Source of the DNA: Funneliformis mosseae
Lineage: Eukaryota > Glomeromycota > Glomeromycetes > Glomerales > Glomeraceae
Direction of reading: 5' to 3'
Assembly: GCA_910592005.1 (NCBI GenBank)
Contig: CAJVPP010003677.1
Span: 1-11,049, forward strand
Length of the DNA: 11,049 nucleotides
Both the position numbers and the translations under genes were made by a program. Position 1 is the first letter of the stretch, and the number at the start of each line of letters is the position of its first letter. Below are positions 1 to 9,665 of the stretch, piece by piece. Under the pieces are notes generated by a model that was given only the letters and a program-made list of their open reading frames with translations, was not told the DNA's origin and did no database searches.

Positions 1-62
1 ATTAATTTTAGTTAGTTAGTTATGTATTTTTTAAATAAAAAAAAATTTTTGAATTTACTTAC

Positions 63-104
63 TTGTAGCTGGAGTTAAAGGCAGTCAGATACTTATGACC
101 GCTA
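63..104 (-). other. Possible short exon flanked by splice signals
   Basis: This 42-base island is much richer in G and C than its surroundings. On the minus strand it is preceded by tttatttacag, a good acceptor, and followed by GTAAGTAA, an excellent donor at 61-62. In one phase the enclosed bases read SGHKYLTAFNSSYK without a stop. A competing reading exists on the plus strand, where 65-181 is open and includes AGVKGSQILMTATVNKITGK. The two readings exclude each other as coding, and neither peptide is recognised. Any gene would continue outside the window or across a long A/T-rich intron. Treat this as a weak candidate. Confidence 0.22.
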
Positions 105-1120
105 CTGTAAATAAAATTACAGGCAAATTTATTTGCAAAATGCTTAAAGGAATAATAATTATCAATATTAAAAATAATTAAATAATTTTCTTATTAAAAC
201 TTAAGAAAATCAAAAAACAAATAATTAAAAATTTAAAATAGTTATTTATATTAAAAGCAATTAAATAATATTTTATTAAAATAATAAAATTAAAATAAAT
301 ACATTATTAATTATAGTTTATTGATATAAATTAATTAGCTGAATTTTTTATTTATAAATAGTTTATTTTCTGATTGTAAAACTAGCATTTGTTAAAGTTT
401 CAATTATTAACATTGATGTTCTTAATGCATTTAACAAAAATTTTATGCCTTTTTTTACATTACTAATAAATTTATTATTAAAAAGATAATATATTATAAT
501 AAGTTTTTTCTTATTTTGTTAATTTATTGTAAAACTTTTTTTTCAGGAATTTGTATTAGCAACAAAATTTTTAAAAAATTCTTGTAATTTTAATTCTTTT
601 TTTTTAAATTTATCAGGATTATAAAGTGGCTTTTTGTCATCTTTATATTATTTTTTATATAAAATATTAAACATTAAATAAATCTTTTTATTAGAAATTG
701 AAGTTAAAAAATTTTATTAAAATTGAAATAAATAAATATTTTTCATTAAAAATTAAAGTTAAAAAAATATATATATAATTTTTTCGTTATATATTTAATT
801 AATTTACTTAAGTTCTTCATAAGTTTTATAATATAAAATTTTTAATTTATTATATTTTTTAACTAAATATAAAAGATTATTATGAAAAATATATGGTATT
901 TAATATTGATAATTAGTATTCTTCGTATAAATAGTTGATAATTTAAAATTATTAATTTTCTTTATTATGATTTATTATAATAAAATAAAGATTGCAAATA
1001 AGTATATTTAAAGGAAGATTTAATATAGATTAGAATCATTTTGAAATTTCACAAGAATATTCTTTCATGATCATCTTATATTTTTATCTTTTACATACTC
1101 TTTTTGCTTAGGATTAAATA

Positions 1121-1262
1121 TAATACTATAACTAATTACAACTATATGATATTTATTTATTACTGGTTGCAATTAATTGTAATCCAATTTTTATTAATAT
1201 TACAAATAGTTGCAACTCTGTAATGTTATTTATCACTAGTTGTAATTAGTTGTAATGTCATC
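1121..1262. repeat. Imperfect inverted repeat, possible small hairpin element
   Basis: The left arm (about 1121-1165) contains ctaattacaact followed by atttatttattac. The right arm (about 1217-1262) contains its imperfect reverse complement, gtaatgttatttat followed by agttgtaattag. The roughly 50-base loop carries further copies of the same word, such as ttgcaattaattgtaat and gttgcaact. The structure could be a short MITE-like hairpin or chance in A/T-rich DNA. The shared word agttgtaattag argues somewhat against chance. No terminal motif or target-site duplication could be assigned. Confidence 0.45.
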
Positions 1263-1945
1263 TTTATTTAGAATAAATGTATTATTTTTTATAACTTTTA
1301 TTAGCCAATAATTTTTATTCATTATTTATTTATTATAATAATATCAGCATAATTCTTTTTAATCAAATTTATATTAAAATTTGTTTTAGAAATTTTAATA
1401 TTACTTATTATAAAGGTTATATTATTAATAAAGTCATCAAAATACCATTTTATAATAGGTATTTATTAGATTTAGATATTAATATATATTATACATAAAT
1501 AAAAAACATAAATTTCAACATATTATATCTTTTAAATCATTTATTTAATAACTTAATTATTTTGTTAAAGTTCTTTATAAAGTTTAAATAAAATAAAAAC
1601 ATTATTATTATTTGCATTTTGTAAGAAGTTTTAAAGTATTTAGAACTTTTGAATTACTTTCTAATAATTACATAATTTTATAAAACATTTAAAAAACTTA
1701 AAAAACTGATTTTTTTAGTTTTCACTATTAAAATTTCTGTAATATAATTAAATCAAATAGTATTAATATCACATATTATATTTTTATAATATTATTAAAA
1801 TTTTAGCAATAAATACTTATCAAATATTAATAATTATATAATATAAAAATTGTTTTAAATAATGATGTAATTATTTTAAATTTTAAACATTTATTTTCAT
1901 TTATTTTTTTATATTTTATTATTTTTATATTAATAATTTATAATA

Positions 1946-2433
1946 TATACACTATACTACAATAAATTATCGGATTTTATAAATTTTACATAGTAATATA
2001 TAGTAAAATTGAAAATCATCAGATTGCATAAAAGTTTACAATTTTTCAATAAAAGTTATCTGATTTTTTTTATTTAATAACTGATCAATTATAATTTTTA
2101 GATATTAAAATAAAAAAAAAAATTTTTTAAAACATGAAAAAATTTTCTTATATTAAAGTATAAGTAACAATTTTTTATATATTTTTTTTACATTTTTATA
2201 TATAAAATTGTATTGTTTATTACTTTACAAATGAGTATTATTTCAGTATTTTATAAATAAAATATTTTGAATTATATTTTTAAATTTATAGTTGATTGGT
2301 TATTAAATAAAAAATTTAAAGTGAATTTTATTAAAAATTCATAAACTTTATACAATTTAAAAATCTTTAATTTTACTATATATTACTAAATAAAATTTAT
2401 AAAATCCAATAATTTATTGTAGTTTAGTGTATA
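1946..2433. mobile_element. Fold-back MITE with CACTA-type termini
   Basis: The left end at 1950 reads CACTATACTACAATAAATTA. The reverse complement of the right end (closing at 2429) reads CACTAAACTACAATAAATTA. The match continues inward through GGATTTTATAAATTTTA and AGTAATATATAGTAAAATT. It resumes at about 2065-2095 against about 2290-2320 (ATTTAATAAC followed by ATCAA), and is still weakly visible near the centre at about 2190. Almost the whole 480 bases therefore fold into one hairpin with no coding capacity. CACTA ends are typical of CACTA/EnSpm elements. The flanks are TATA on both sides, so the target duplication cannot be separated from local A/T sequence, and TACACTA ends with a TA duplication are an alternative. 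The arms differ at scattered sites, which points to an old insertion. Confidence 0.75.
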
Positions 2434-2659
2434 TGTTACATATTAAATTAAAATGAGTACAAATTTAAAATTGAGTTATATCAAATTAAAATTTGTGTCT
2501 AAATTATATTAAATTCATTTATTATTAGTATATCAAATTGAAATTTTAATCTAAGTTATGTCAAATTAATAAATGCATATTTTAATATCAATGATTAAAA
2601 CAAATGTATTTTTTTTAAGTAAATGTAATTAAATTTATTAATATATACTAATCAAAATA
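2434..2659. repeat. Short degenerate repeat of a ttatatcaaatta motif
   Basis: Between the MITE and the first minisatellite, words such as ttatatcaaattaaaat (about 2475), tatatcaaattgaaatttt (about 2528) and ttatgtcaaatta (about 2557) recur at irregular spacing. No open frame or other signal is visible. Confidence 0.3.
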
Positions 2660-3200
2660 GTCCAAATCAACTAAAAATCAGATAGCAGATTTTAGGCTGA
2701 TTTTGATACTATTTATGATCAATTTGCCATATTTTCTGATCAATATAAACAGGTGCTAATTGATGCTAATTGATCTCTAATCAGACATGGCTATTCAGAA
2801 CTTAAATTCAACTATAAATCAGCCTAAAATTAGTCTTAATTTGGCAACAATTCAAACACTGATAGATATTGATTGACTCCAATCAGACATAGCCATTTGG
2901 CATCAATTCAGAACTTAAATAACCATAAATCAGCCTAAAATTAGTCTCAATTTGGCTATAATTCAGATACTGATCGATGCTGATTAACTCCAATTGAATA
3001 AGCAATTCAACTATAAATCAGCCTAAAATTGGCCTCAATTCAGTATCAATTCAGTAACAATTCAGACACTGATCGACACTGATCAACTCTAATTGGACAA
3101 GCAATTTAACCATAAATCAGTCTAAAATTAGCCCCAATTCAGTATCAATTTAGTAACATTCAAATATTAATCAATGCTGATCGACTCCAATTAGATAAGT
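2660..3200. repeat. Minisatellite array A (about 88-111 bp units, 11-bp substructure)
   Basis: The phrase ataaatcagcctaaaatt, with small changes, begins at 2814, 2925, 3013 and 3112, giving spacings of 111, 88 and 99 bases. The 88- and 99-base spacings are exact multiples of 11, and 111 is one more than a multiple. Within a unit the text breaks into 11-base words, for example caattcagtat, caattcagtaa and caattcagaca. Phrases such as actgatcgacactgatcaac recur between the landmarks. An earlier, more degenerate part (about 2660-2800) includes ttctgatcaatataaacag. Units differ at positions where CG alternates with CA or TG (gatcga, gatcaa, gattga). No coding frame was found. The array may be a subterminal repeat block of the transposon represented by the downstream pseudogenes. 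Confidence 0.8.
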
Positions 3201-3369
3201 AATTCAGTATCAATAATCAATACATTTTATTTATTAAATTTATTAAATATTAAATTTTATTAATAATAAAACCTAATATAAATTTGCAAAAATATAAAAA
3301 TATAACAAAAAAAATATCACTAAAACCTGCTGATTAATTTCCTATTAAAAATAGAATAATAAAATAATA

Positions 3370-4319
3370 AAATATGATCTATTTTTTTTCAAAATCCTCT
3401 TAAATCATTCTAAATATAGATAAATAAATAATATATGATAAAAATATGATCTATTCCTTCTGAAATCGCCTAAAAAATGTAAAAATAATAAATATAAAAT
3501 GTAAAAAATAGAAAAATCAACCTAAAATCACCTAAAAACATAAAAAAATAATAAAATTGACCCATTTTCACCTTAAATTATCTGAAAAAAATGTAAGAAA
3601 TAATAAAATCAACCTATTTCCACCTAAATCACCTGAAAAAATAATGTAAGAAATAATAAAATTGACTTGTTCCCACCCAAATCATCTAAAAAAATGTAAA
3701 GATTATAATAAAAAATTGATCTATTTTCCAAATCGCCTAAAAAAAATGTAAAATAAATAATAAAATAATAATAAAATTGACCTGTTTTCACTCAAAATTC
3801 TTTGAAAAAACATAAAGATAATAATAAAAAATCAACATGTTCTTCAAATCGCCTGAAAAAAAATGTAAAAAATAATTAATAAAATCGATCTATTCCTACC
3901 CAAATCGTTCAAAAAAAATGTAAAGATAATAATGAAAATTAACTCATTTTCCAAATCGCCTGAAAAAAAATGTAAAAATAATTAATAAAATTGACTCGTT
4001 CCCACTCAAATCAACTGAAAAAAATGTAAAGAAATAATAAAATAATAATAAAATCAACACATTTCCACCCTAAATTGCCTGAAAAAATTATAAAGAAAAT
4101 AATAAAATAATAATAAAATTGATCTATTCTCATCCCAAATCACTGCAAAAATGTAAAGATAATAATAAAATAATAATAAAATCGACCTGTTTCCACCCTA
4201 AATCATTTGTAAAAAATGTAAAGATAATAATAAAAAATCATTCTATTCCCTAAATCACCCTAAAAAAAATAAAAAATAATTAATAAAATTGATCTGCTCT
4301 CACCTTAAATCACCCAAAA
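3370..4319. repeat. Minisatellite array B (about 17 units of 50-65 bp)
   Basis: The landmark aaatcgcctgaaaaaa, in variants, occurs about seventeen times, for example at 3463, 3525, 3575, 3626, 3679, 3730, 3846, 3953, 4072, 4200 and 4252. Spacings fall into two classes: about 50-56 bases, and about 62-65 bases. The longer class carries an extra copy of an aataataataaaa block. The rest of the unit reads roughly atgtaaagataataataaaa, then aatcgacctgttcccaccc. The main differences between units are at two CG sites, which appear as CG, CA or TG. The array ends within three bases of the stop codon of the minus-strand pseudogene. The copies are contiguous, without identical repeats separated by unique spacers, so this is not a CRISPR array. 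Confidence 0.88.
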
Positions 4320-4321
4320 AT

Positions 4322-5866
4322 TTATCGTTCGCTATTGTTTATTATAAGATCAACTTTACTTTCTTCAGCAGTGAATGAAACCCCCTTAGATTTCAGTATA
4401 TTCCTCAGTTTCAGTTACATATTCTTCTGCAGTTGTAACTTCTGCTTTAATCTCAGTATCATAGATCATATTAGGTTATGCTTTATATAATCACTTAGAA
4501 TATTATAGGGATGTGACCAGTCATAATGCTACAAATCATTATTGTATTTTCTTTTTCATTGAATTTGAGATGATGATGTTGCAGTAGCACAAGGATCAAG
4601 TATTTTTTTCAGTAAATTTTTCAGCTAAAAAAAAATAAGAAAGAATATTAGTAGAATATACTAAATAAATTTAAAATATATAAAGAAAACAATAAACTTC
4701 AGCTGATCGTTAAGAATAGTCATATATAGCGATAATAGATCTTTGATGATTTTCTTTATCTGTTTTGCTGATTTCTGATAAATAGTATAGGCAATTACTA
4801 AGTATTCAGAGTAAAGATCACCTTTCAAATTTCGCAATTCATTGGTCATTTTCTTTAAATAAATACTTTGTAACCTTTACTTGTTGAGCTGTTTTTTAAT
4901 AAATAATAAATAATATTAAATTATTGATTCAAATAGACCCAAATTCAGAATATATTTTATTTTCTTACTTCATTTATTTGATTATTATTATGAATTTGTT
5001 ACAGCTTTGAAGGGTTCATTCCGCTTTTCTTAATTCTTTAAGCTAACTGACGTGACTTATGAAAGTTTTTAACCAGTTTATAAGTTGATCAATAGAAGAC
5101 TGAAAATTCAGAGTTAAGAACTTTTATAATTTCAGAATCAGACTATAATATAATGTGGCATTTTTCTCATTATTGAAAGATTCATCATAGTCTAAATCAT
5201 TCTTTGAGCTGATGGTTTTCAAAACTACCTTTATTTTAGTCTAAATACAAAAAGCAAAAAACAATCAGCTAAAAATTTACATTATTTAAACATAAATTCA
5301 AATATATTCTGACTTCTTTTACGTTAGCCTCTTTTGTTATTAAATTATTGTCATTCTCAGAATTATTTTACGTTAATTCCAATTTATTATCAGTACAATA
5401 TACTGGTTTTTTTCTTTTTGATTTTGATGATGATTTTCTGATTTTTCTTTATTTTACAGGAGAACTAGCATCAGACTGCTTCAATGATCTGGGTAGTTAT
5501 AATCTCTTAAATTGGTCAAGTCTTAAATATTAAAAAAGAAAAATTAATTATTGTAAATATAGGATATTAATATACGAATTTTTACTTCTTCTGTAAATCT
5601 TTATTTTCATTGCTGAATTCCTTATTTATTTTAGCAAAAAATTAGTTTTTTCTCAAAAAAACAGAATTTTGTTGCTTTAATTTCTTGATTCTCTTAGTAA
5701 ATTCAGCAAAATTTCTTTTAACATTTGATTCTCTATGTAGAAATAAAGAAAATATATGGTTAATTATAAAATAATGAATAGAAATAAATAAAAATAATAT
5801 ACTTAATTCTAAATCATTTAAATCATTAAAAATCTCGAATTCAGTCGCAGCTGAAGTACTTGCCAT
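4322..5866 (-). pseudogene. Broken six-exon gene, unrecognised coiled-coil/basic protein
   Basis: The function is not recognised. The proposed start is the ATG at 5866 (MASTSAATEFEIFNDLNDLE, an acidic N-terminus). Proposed exons on the minus strand are 5866-5803, 5730-5586, 5521-5281, 5240-4969, 4888-4698 and 4624-4322. All five introns begin GT and end AG; the 40-base third intron is unusually short. Reading phase is kept across the first three junctions and, after one frameshift inside exon 4, across the fourth. Exon 2 (KRNFAEFTKRIKKLKQQN) looks like a coiled coil. Exon 3 is Lys/Ser-rich (RKIRKSSSKSKRKKP), resembling a nuclear or nucleic-acid-binding tract. Exon 4 includes SSIDQLINWLKTF. 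Exon 5 includes MTNELRNLKGDLYSEYLVIA. Exon 6 includes HYDWSHPYNILSDYIKH and an acidic TAEEYVTETEEYTE-like tail. A living version would be about 400 residues. In-frame stops occur in exons 2-6, some probably former Gln or Trp codons, and exon 6 is frameshifted, so it is dead. It lies divergent to the transposase pseudogene. It may be an accessory protein of the same transposon, or an unrelated host-derived gene. Confidence 0.6.
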
Positions 5867-5950
5867 TGGTTATTATTTAAAATTTTAATAGAAGCTGAAT
5901 TTTCTCATATTGTCTTTGCATTTTTCTTAAATTTACGTCTATAATTTGAA

Positions 5951-6171
5951 AAGTTATTTAATATTAATATAAAAATAGTATTATATTATGATTAACTTAT
6001 AATCTAAAACAATTAGTTTATTCTCAAATGATATTATATAGATGCATTTTGTCTTTTTTCTATTATAGAAAAGCAAAAAATAGGTTTATCATTTGAAAAA
6101 TTGGCTAGTTGATTGATAAAATTCAACTTACGTTCTGGCTCTTTATTGGCTGATTTTTTTATTGGAAACAT
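5951..6171 (-). other. Possible upstream exons of the minus-strand pseudogene
   Basis: An ATG at 6171 opens MFPIKKSANKEPE. A textbook donor (GTAAGT, GT at 6131-6130) and an acceptor ending CTATAATAG (AG at 6061-6060) bound a 72-base intron. Splicing joins the frame to QKRQNASI and then a stop. Further downstream an acceptor-like attatag near 5951 leads into RKFKKNAKT, which could run into the next gene in another frame. Either these are 5' exons of the 4322-5866 pseudogene, or remains of a separate small gene. The intron signals are convincing, but the connection to the next gene is not. Confidence 0.3.
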
Positions 6172-6335
6172 TTTGTTGGTGTTATTTACGACTGAGATTC
6201 TATTATAGAAAAGCAAAAAAATAGGTTTATTATTTAAAAAATTGGCTGATTGATTGATAAAATTTAACTTATGTTCTTTTTATTCTTGTGACGATTTTTT
6301 TGTATAGCATTTTGATAACATTTTACGAAAGAATT
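6058..6335. repeat. 140-bp tandem duplication containing an exon-intron unit
   Basis: Bases 6058-6197 and 6198-about 6335 are two adjacent copies of one segment. Both start ttctattatagaaaagcaaaa, continue ttggct(a/g)(g/a)ttgattgataaaatt, and contain a related attttg(t/a)...ttacga end. On the minus strand each copy covers an ATG-bearing segment, a donor site and an acceptor. The donor is GTAAGT in the 6058 copy but ATAAGT in the 6198 copy, a G-to-A change that should kill splicing there. The second half of the repeat is the less conserved. Confidence 0.75.
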
Positions 6336-6519
6336 GTAAAAAGAAGAAATTAAAAGAAGAAATTTGATTGTAAAGATAAAATTTCATTTAAAAAGATAAA
6401 GTTTGAGTTGAAATTATTTTTTTAAGAAGTGAAAAAATCAAGCTTATTTATATAAATTTTCATATATATGCCAAAAATAAATTCAAATAGTTATATTAGA
6501 TAATATATTAAATCAATAT

Positions 6520-7035
6520 AATACTTAAAGTAAATCGGAAACAATTATTAATGTAATATAATACTTTAATTTTGTATTAAAAAAGACTTAAAGTAAATCA
6601 GAAACAATTTATCAATATATTAAATCAAAACGTACTTAAAGTAAATCAGAAATAATTTATCAATATATTAAATTAAAATACATTTAAGTAAATTGAAAAT
6701 AATACTTTTATCATGCATTAAATCAATACAAGATTTGGAAATAATTTATTGATGCATTAGATCAAAACGCACTTAAATAAATTAGAAATAATACTTTCAT
6801 CATGCATTAAATCAATATAAGATTTGAAAATAATTTATCAATACATTAGATCAAAACGTACTAAAGTAAATCAGAAATAATACTTTTATTATGCATTAAA
6901 TCAATATAAGATTCAGAAATAATTTATCAATACATTAGATCAAAACACATTTAAATAAATCAGAAACAATACTTTCATCATACATTAAATTAATATAAGA
7001 TTCAGAAATAATTTATCGATACATTAAATCAAAAC
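6520..7035. repeat. Satellite array C (89-bp period)
   Basis: The word tcatgcatta, with small changes, begins at 6711, 6800, 6889 and 6978, so the period is exactly 89 bases across four landmarks. Each unit has two related halves. One is aaataaatcagaaataatac plus tttcatcatgcattaaatc. The other is agattcagaaataatttatc plus aatacattagatcaaaacg. The first part (about 6520-6710) consists of shorter units of about 55-60 bases built from the second half only. Variable sites are mainly CG/CA/TG alternatives (ttcaga or tttgga; acgtac or acacat; atcgat, atcaat or attgat). The array sits between the two divergent pseudogenes, where a promoter region would be expected. Confidence 0.85.
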
Positions 7036-7325
7036 AACTTAACAAAAATAGTTATAAACATTACAATTATTTTAAAAAGTAAATTTGTTTAATTGTTTAC
7101 ACTTACTAAAAAAGGAAAATAATAGTTTAATATAATAATATAAATATTTGTGAAACTATTGCATTTTTTTAAAAAAATATAAAATTTAACTAAAATCATC
7201 CTTAAAAATAACTCCATTTCAAACTTTTATTTTCCTCTTAATTTCTCAATTATAAAATAAAAATGAGCTGAAAAAGGTCAATTTATAAAATATATAGTGA
7301 TGATAATAATTTATTATCTAGTTAA

Positions 7326-7485
7326 TCTTCTAATACATCTTCTTGTAGAAGAAATAGATCAATTTCTTGATTAATTGATAAAGAAGATATTTCTACTTTT
7401 TAATCTTTAAATACATTTTCTCATAAAGAACAAGTAGGTCGATTAGTGATTTAACTAATGAAGAAAATATATCTACTTCTAGGCC
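7326..7485 (+). repeat. Internal tandem duplication in the Ser-rich N-terminus of the transposase
   Basis: Two adjacent copies about 78-80 bases apart start at 7326 (tcttctaatacatcttc) and 7404 (tctttaaatacattttc). Both end in a tctact word, at 7392 and 7472. The first translates around SNTSSCRRNRSIS...KEDIST. The second, in another frame, gives RTSRSISDLTNEENISTSR. The shared pattern R(N/T)SRSIS..L...E(D/N)IST shows that a Ser/Arg-rich segment was duplicated before the frame decayed. Confidence 0.65.
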
Positions 7486-9604
7486 ATTAACCTCTCATAA
7501 TACTAGAGTTAGATATCAAAATTTACAAAGTTCTATTTCAAATACATTTCATTAATTCAGAATACAAAATGAAATAGGAGAATCGTCAACATTGACTTTG
7601 ACTAGACAAATTATAAAAATTGTTAAATATGAATTTGATAATAGATATCAAGAAGATTTTGATTTTACTTTTTTACCTCAGAGATGTATAAGAAAATACA
7701 CAAATCGTCCAAAATTTGGCATAAATTCTTCTGATGATCCTGAAGCAGAAGCTGATTAACATTTAGAATCTTTAGAATTTACCACTGAAGAAGATTATAT
7801 TATAGGTAAATCTGAAGATGATAATATTTCTGTAGAGGATGATTTTGAAACTTTTGAAGATTATGTATCACTAGATTACGAGCTATTTTAAAATCCATCA
7901 AATACAGAATTAATTGATAACTGATTTTTGTAAATTATACTTTGGATCATATCATTTTAGACAAGATTCAACATTACAGAGTTTGCAACTGAGGCGTTAA
8001 TAAAATTTATGAAATTAGTTCTGACAGAAATTAGAAGTGACAAATTTAAAAAATTTCCAAATTCAATATACTTAACGTTAATGAAAAAAGCACTTAGATT
8101 AAATGATCGATTTCATCATTTTGTTTCTTGTTTCAAATATTATAAGCTGTATCAAAAATAGGAAGTGGTGAATTTTCAACAGAATAATATACTAATTGTA
8201 ATGAAATATCAGTATATAGAATTTCTCAATTCATCAATTCACAAAACATGATTTTGCAATATTATATTATCTTAAAAAATTGTATCGACAAATAGAACTT
8301 TAATTTGATCTAATTTAATCTTTTTCATTTTCTAGAATTTGGCAATAACTTACTTCTATATATCATCAGCCTAATTTTGAAACTAGCCTGAGACTATGAA
8401 TAAATTATCAGCATTTTGATAACATTATGACTGATATATATAATAGTGAAAATGTGATAAATAATAAAAGAATTTTACAAGAAGATTCGGCAAATTTTTT
8501 TCAAAATGAAGTGACTAATTCTCATCTTAGATTAATGTTAAATCTCAAATAATTCTAGCCATATGGTAGTACTGTTTATAGTATCAGAGTAATATATGCC
8601 ACTATATGCAATTTGCCTCATGATATCTGATTTAAATGTGAAAATTGGTTTTTTATTCAGACTAAACGAAGTCAGTTACATAAAATAAATCACTATTTAA
8701 TGCTGATTGTAAATAAATTGGAATCATATTAGGATAGATTTATAATAGATAAAATATATAAATATTCTAAAGGAAAGAACATTTGTGCAGTTTTAATTTT
8801 TGTTTCATGTGATATACTGGTCACTAGAAAAATATGTGGACATATTTTGGCTTTAGTATTATGTCATAGATGTAAAAAAAGTAAATTATAAAAATTATCA
8901 GCATAATTTTGCCAGAATGGATAATATCGATAATTGTTTCATTATACGAGATCTAATTAAATATCATCAAAATATGTTAGAATGAAGATGCTACAATTTA
9001 GATGCTTTATAAAAATGATTTGTAAAGCAAAGTGGCATAAGATGGTCTAAATTATTACTTTTGCCATATTTTAATCCTATAAAATATATCACAATTGATC
9101 TAATGCATTACCTATTTTAGGTATTGCATAATAGATAGTAAAACGAATCTGAATCAATAAAGGGATTTTGATATTAAATTCTCTAAATAAGATTCAAAAA
9201 AAGATGAACGAGTTTCAGATTCCTTTTGATCTGAATTGAACTCTGAGTAAAATTCATAAAGGAGAAGAATTTTCTAATTTTATAACCGATCAGTAGTAAA
9301 TATTTTGTACTATATATGCCACTGTTTCACTTTGAGAACATTTTCTGATTATAGATAAAAAGATTTTATACATTTCGTAAGGATTTGTACAATTTTAGTA
9401 AGCTGATTGATTGTATAATCAGATCTATTACATAAAGTATATTGAAGATTAATTGAGATGGTGAAGTTGATTGAAATAATCACAGACGCAACAAAATTAC
9501 ACCAAATCTTCACCTTTCTCTGTATTTGTATGATTGCTTAAGAGACTATGGTCTATTATATGCATTTTGGTATTTTTCTTTTGAACGCATGAATGGAATA
9601 TTAG

Positions 9605-9665
9605 ATATTTTTTTTTGAGAATTTACTTGAATAAATCAGCTTATTAATTTATAAATGATTTTTAG
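9605..9665 (+). other. Intron in transposase pseudogene with mutated donor
   Basis: The frame before this stretch reads FERMNGIL and ends ATATTAG. The frame after it starts GTTCTTTACCG. Joining 9604 to 9666 gives ILGSLPNSN in phase. The 61 bases between start ATATTTTTTT and end GATTTTTAG. The acceptor is normal. The donor is AT where GT is expected, a single G-to-A change that would block normal splicing. Confidence 0.7.

Larger units (their letters stand above)
1..1945. other. Gene-poor A/T-rich stretch
   Basis: Nearly two kilobases of A/T-rich DNA with no open frame of useful length in any direction. It holds one island of ordinary composition near 63-110 and an imperfect inverted repeat at about 1121-1262, both listed separately. 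A loose duplication is visible at about 680-770, where the pattern attgaagttaaaaaat recurs as attaaagttaaaaaaat. No tRNA-like cloverleaf, no strong coding bias and no recognisable transposase fragment was seen. It is probably intergenic or long-decayed repeat sequence. Confidence 0.7.

Noticed and set aside
3370..4319. CRISPR array
   Set aside because: Units are contiguous degenerate tandem copies without unique spacers, and the window is eukaryotic in character.
4661..4849. Minus-strand open frame starting MTNELRN as a stand-alone small protein
   Set aside because: Its last part is intron sequence (GTTTATTG...TTTTAG) and its frame continues upstream into the previous exon, so it is an internal exon of a broken gene.
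5348..5533. Plus-strand open frame of 61 codons (MSFSELFYVNSN...)
   Set aside because: It lies opposite exon 3 of the minus-strand pseudogene, whose Lys/Ser-rich reading and splice context explain it better. It is the antisense of that exon.
6034..6216. Minus-strand open frame of 60 codons running through the 140-bp duplication
   Set aside because: The frame reads straight through what looks like a genuine GTAAGT...ATAATAG intron. The exon interpretation is preferred.
6520..7035. Replication origin made of A/T-rich iterons
   Set aside because: The repeats look like an ordinary decaying satellite. Nothing in the sequence points to initiator binding, and A/T richness is uniform across the window.
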